Shown: positions 41,716 through 42,269 of the stretch, piece after piece
Layout: every line of letters begins with the position of its first letter
Position numbering within the stretch: the stretch's first letter is position 1
From: an uncultured Archangium sp.
GTDB taxonomy: Bacteria > Myxococcota > Myxococcia > Myxococcales > Myxococcaceae
Direction: 5' to 3'
DNA length: 42,269 nucleotides
NCBI GenBank assembly: GCA_946479335.1
Contig: CAMLFP010000007.1
Span: 1 to 42,269, forward strand
Position numbers and translations under genes: made by a program
Notes under the pieces: model-generated
What the model was told of the DNA's origin: nothing
Seen by the model: only the letters and a program-made list of their open reading frames with translations
Databases searched by the model: none

Positions 41716-41816
41716 CCGTTCGACCTCCACCGACGCGCGTTTTCCAGTGCAACTCAAGTGCCGGAAATCCCGAACCTTTCGATCAATTGGTTGCGTCGGA
41801 TGACCGTCTAAAGTCG

Positions 41817-41845
41817 TTGACAAGTTACTGTCTGTACCGTCCAAT
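41817..41845 (+). promoter_or_regulatory. putative sigma-70-type promoter of the GAF gene
   Basis: TTGACA (41817-41822), a perfect -35 consensus, is followed after 17 bases by TCCAAT (41840-41845), four of six for the -10. The 8-bp palindrome CAATATTG (41842-41849) overlaps it and may be an operator half. Confidence 0.5.
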
Positions 41846-41878
41846 ATTGAACACTTTGTTGTCTCATCGGGAGGTTGC

Positions 41879-42269
41879 ATGGAGTCGGCGGAGCGACAGG
41901 AGTTCGAACGGACGCTGCTGTGGGAGCTGACGCAGTGGCCGTCGCCGGAGTTGGTGACGGAGTGGCTGCACGGCGTGGTGGCGCGGCTCACGAAGGTGGT
42001 GGGCGCCGAGCGCTGCATGGTGGAGCTCTACAAGCGGAGCGGCCAGACGCTGTCGGTCTCGTTCCGGTGCTCCTCGGACCCTGACGACAGCGCGCGGGTG
42101 GCGCCGTCACGCGACCTGGTGATGGTGTCGCTCCTGGACGGGCGCACCGTGAACACGCCCAACGCGGGGGCCGACGAGCGCTTCGGCAAGTACGCGTCGG
42201 TGCAGGGGCCCCGCCTGGAGGCGGTGCTGTGCGTGCCCGTGTCGGGCGTGCAGGCGGGCGTGCTGTACC
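41879..42269 (+). CDS. GAF-domain regulator, 5' part (runs off the window)
   Basis: From the ATG at 41879 the frame stays open to the end of the window (130 codons), with GGGAGG 5 bases before the start. After a helical N-terminus (ESAERQEFERTLLWELT), residues from about 20 look like a GAF domain: VVARLTKVVGAERCMVELY, LVMVSLLDGRTVNTPNAGAD, and EAVLCVPVSGVQAGVLY, the hallmark of GAF sensor folds. In myxobacteria this arrangement often begins a sigma-54 activator (GAF, AAA+ and Fis-type helix-turn-helix) or a sensor kinase; the rest lies outside, so the class is open. Confidence 0.8.
   Translation, partial: MESAERQEFERTLLWELTQWPSPELVTEWLHGVVARLTKVVGAERCMVELYKRSGQTLSVSFRCSSDPDDSARVAPSRDLVMVSLLDGRTVNTPNAGADERFGKYASVQGPRLEAVLCVPVSGVQAGVLY

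Larger units (their letters stand above)
41409..41878. other. 470-bp noncoding stretch with three inverted repeats
   Basis: No credible gene is seen; an open frame over part of it (41497-41811) has no ribosome binding site, family or codon bias. It holds three long-range inverted repeats (41433-41503, 41593-41631 and 41649-41715) and, near the end, the promoter of the GAF gene in locally A/T-rich DNA. Confidence 0.7.

Noticed and set aside
41497..41811. A 104-residue open frame in the noncoding stretch
   Set aside because: No ribosome binding site, no G/C bias at third codon positions and it runs through the inverted repeats.

Overview
The window is chromosomal DNA of very high GC content (roughly 65-70% in most genes) with dense codon-biased genes, many GTG starts and many 1-14 bp gene overlaps. 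The gene mix points to a myxobacterium or close relative (Myxococcota, formerly Deltaproteobacteria): lipoproteins with HEAT repeats or Big2/propeller modules, a eukaryote-like steroid 5-alpha-reductase, duplicated DsbA-like domains, an HD-GYP response regulator and a GAF-domain regulator. This placement is inferred from gene content. There is no rRNA, tRNA, CRISPR array, insertion sequence or prophage.

Layout. Positions 1-5819 are a leftward block of lipid-type metabolism: alpha/beta hydrolase, steroid 5-alpha-reductase, long acyl-CoA dehydrogenase, a coupled pair of MaoC-fold hydratase subunits and a DapB-like oxidoreductase. Positions 5949-9355 run rightward: an RpfG-type HD-GYP response regulator, then an acyl-CoA dehydrogenase overlapping an APH-fold kinase, the split form of the ACAD10/ACAD11 (LvaA/LvaC-like) system. 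A leftward HEAT-repeat/cyclophilin lipoprotein (9342-11402) is followed by a coupled rightward operon of zinc-ribbon membrane protein, MoxR ATPase and DUF58 protein (11476-14485). Positions 14487-21006 run leftward: a small thioredoxin-like lipoprotein, a secreted VWA protein, Smc, and a 336-residue protein of unknown function.

From 21047 come an FMN reductase, a low-GC orphan PIN-domain gene, an HtrA protease, a large Big2 lipoprotein, a 42-bp tandem repeat, an amidase with a helical partner, and a CHAP/NlpC-like protein that seems to have lost its catalytic cysteine. Positions 29804-34880 are a leftward DNA-maintenance operon (rmuC, mutS, DUF3592-like gene) that diverges from a MarR-type regulator across a spacer with two inverted 13-bp arms. 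Next come an aminotransferase/glutaredoxin pair, an ABC-2 exporter, TusA and a triple DsbA-like protein closed by a strong terminator. The last 900 bases hold a 470-bp noncoding stretch with three strong inverted repeats and the start of a GAF-domain regulator that runs off the window.

Most genes fit known families. The best places for something new are: the split kinase/dehydrogenase pair, the steroid reductase beside beta-oxidation genes, the cysteine-less CHAP-like protein, the paired operator beside rmuC-mutS, the 42-bp palindromic tandem repeat, the hairpin at 15021-15049 that is either a terminator or hides a ribosome binding site, and the structured noncoding DNA before the GAF gene.
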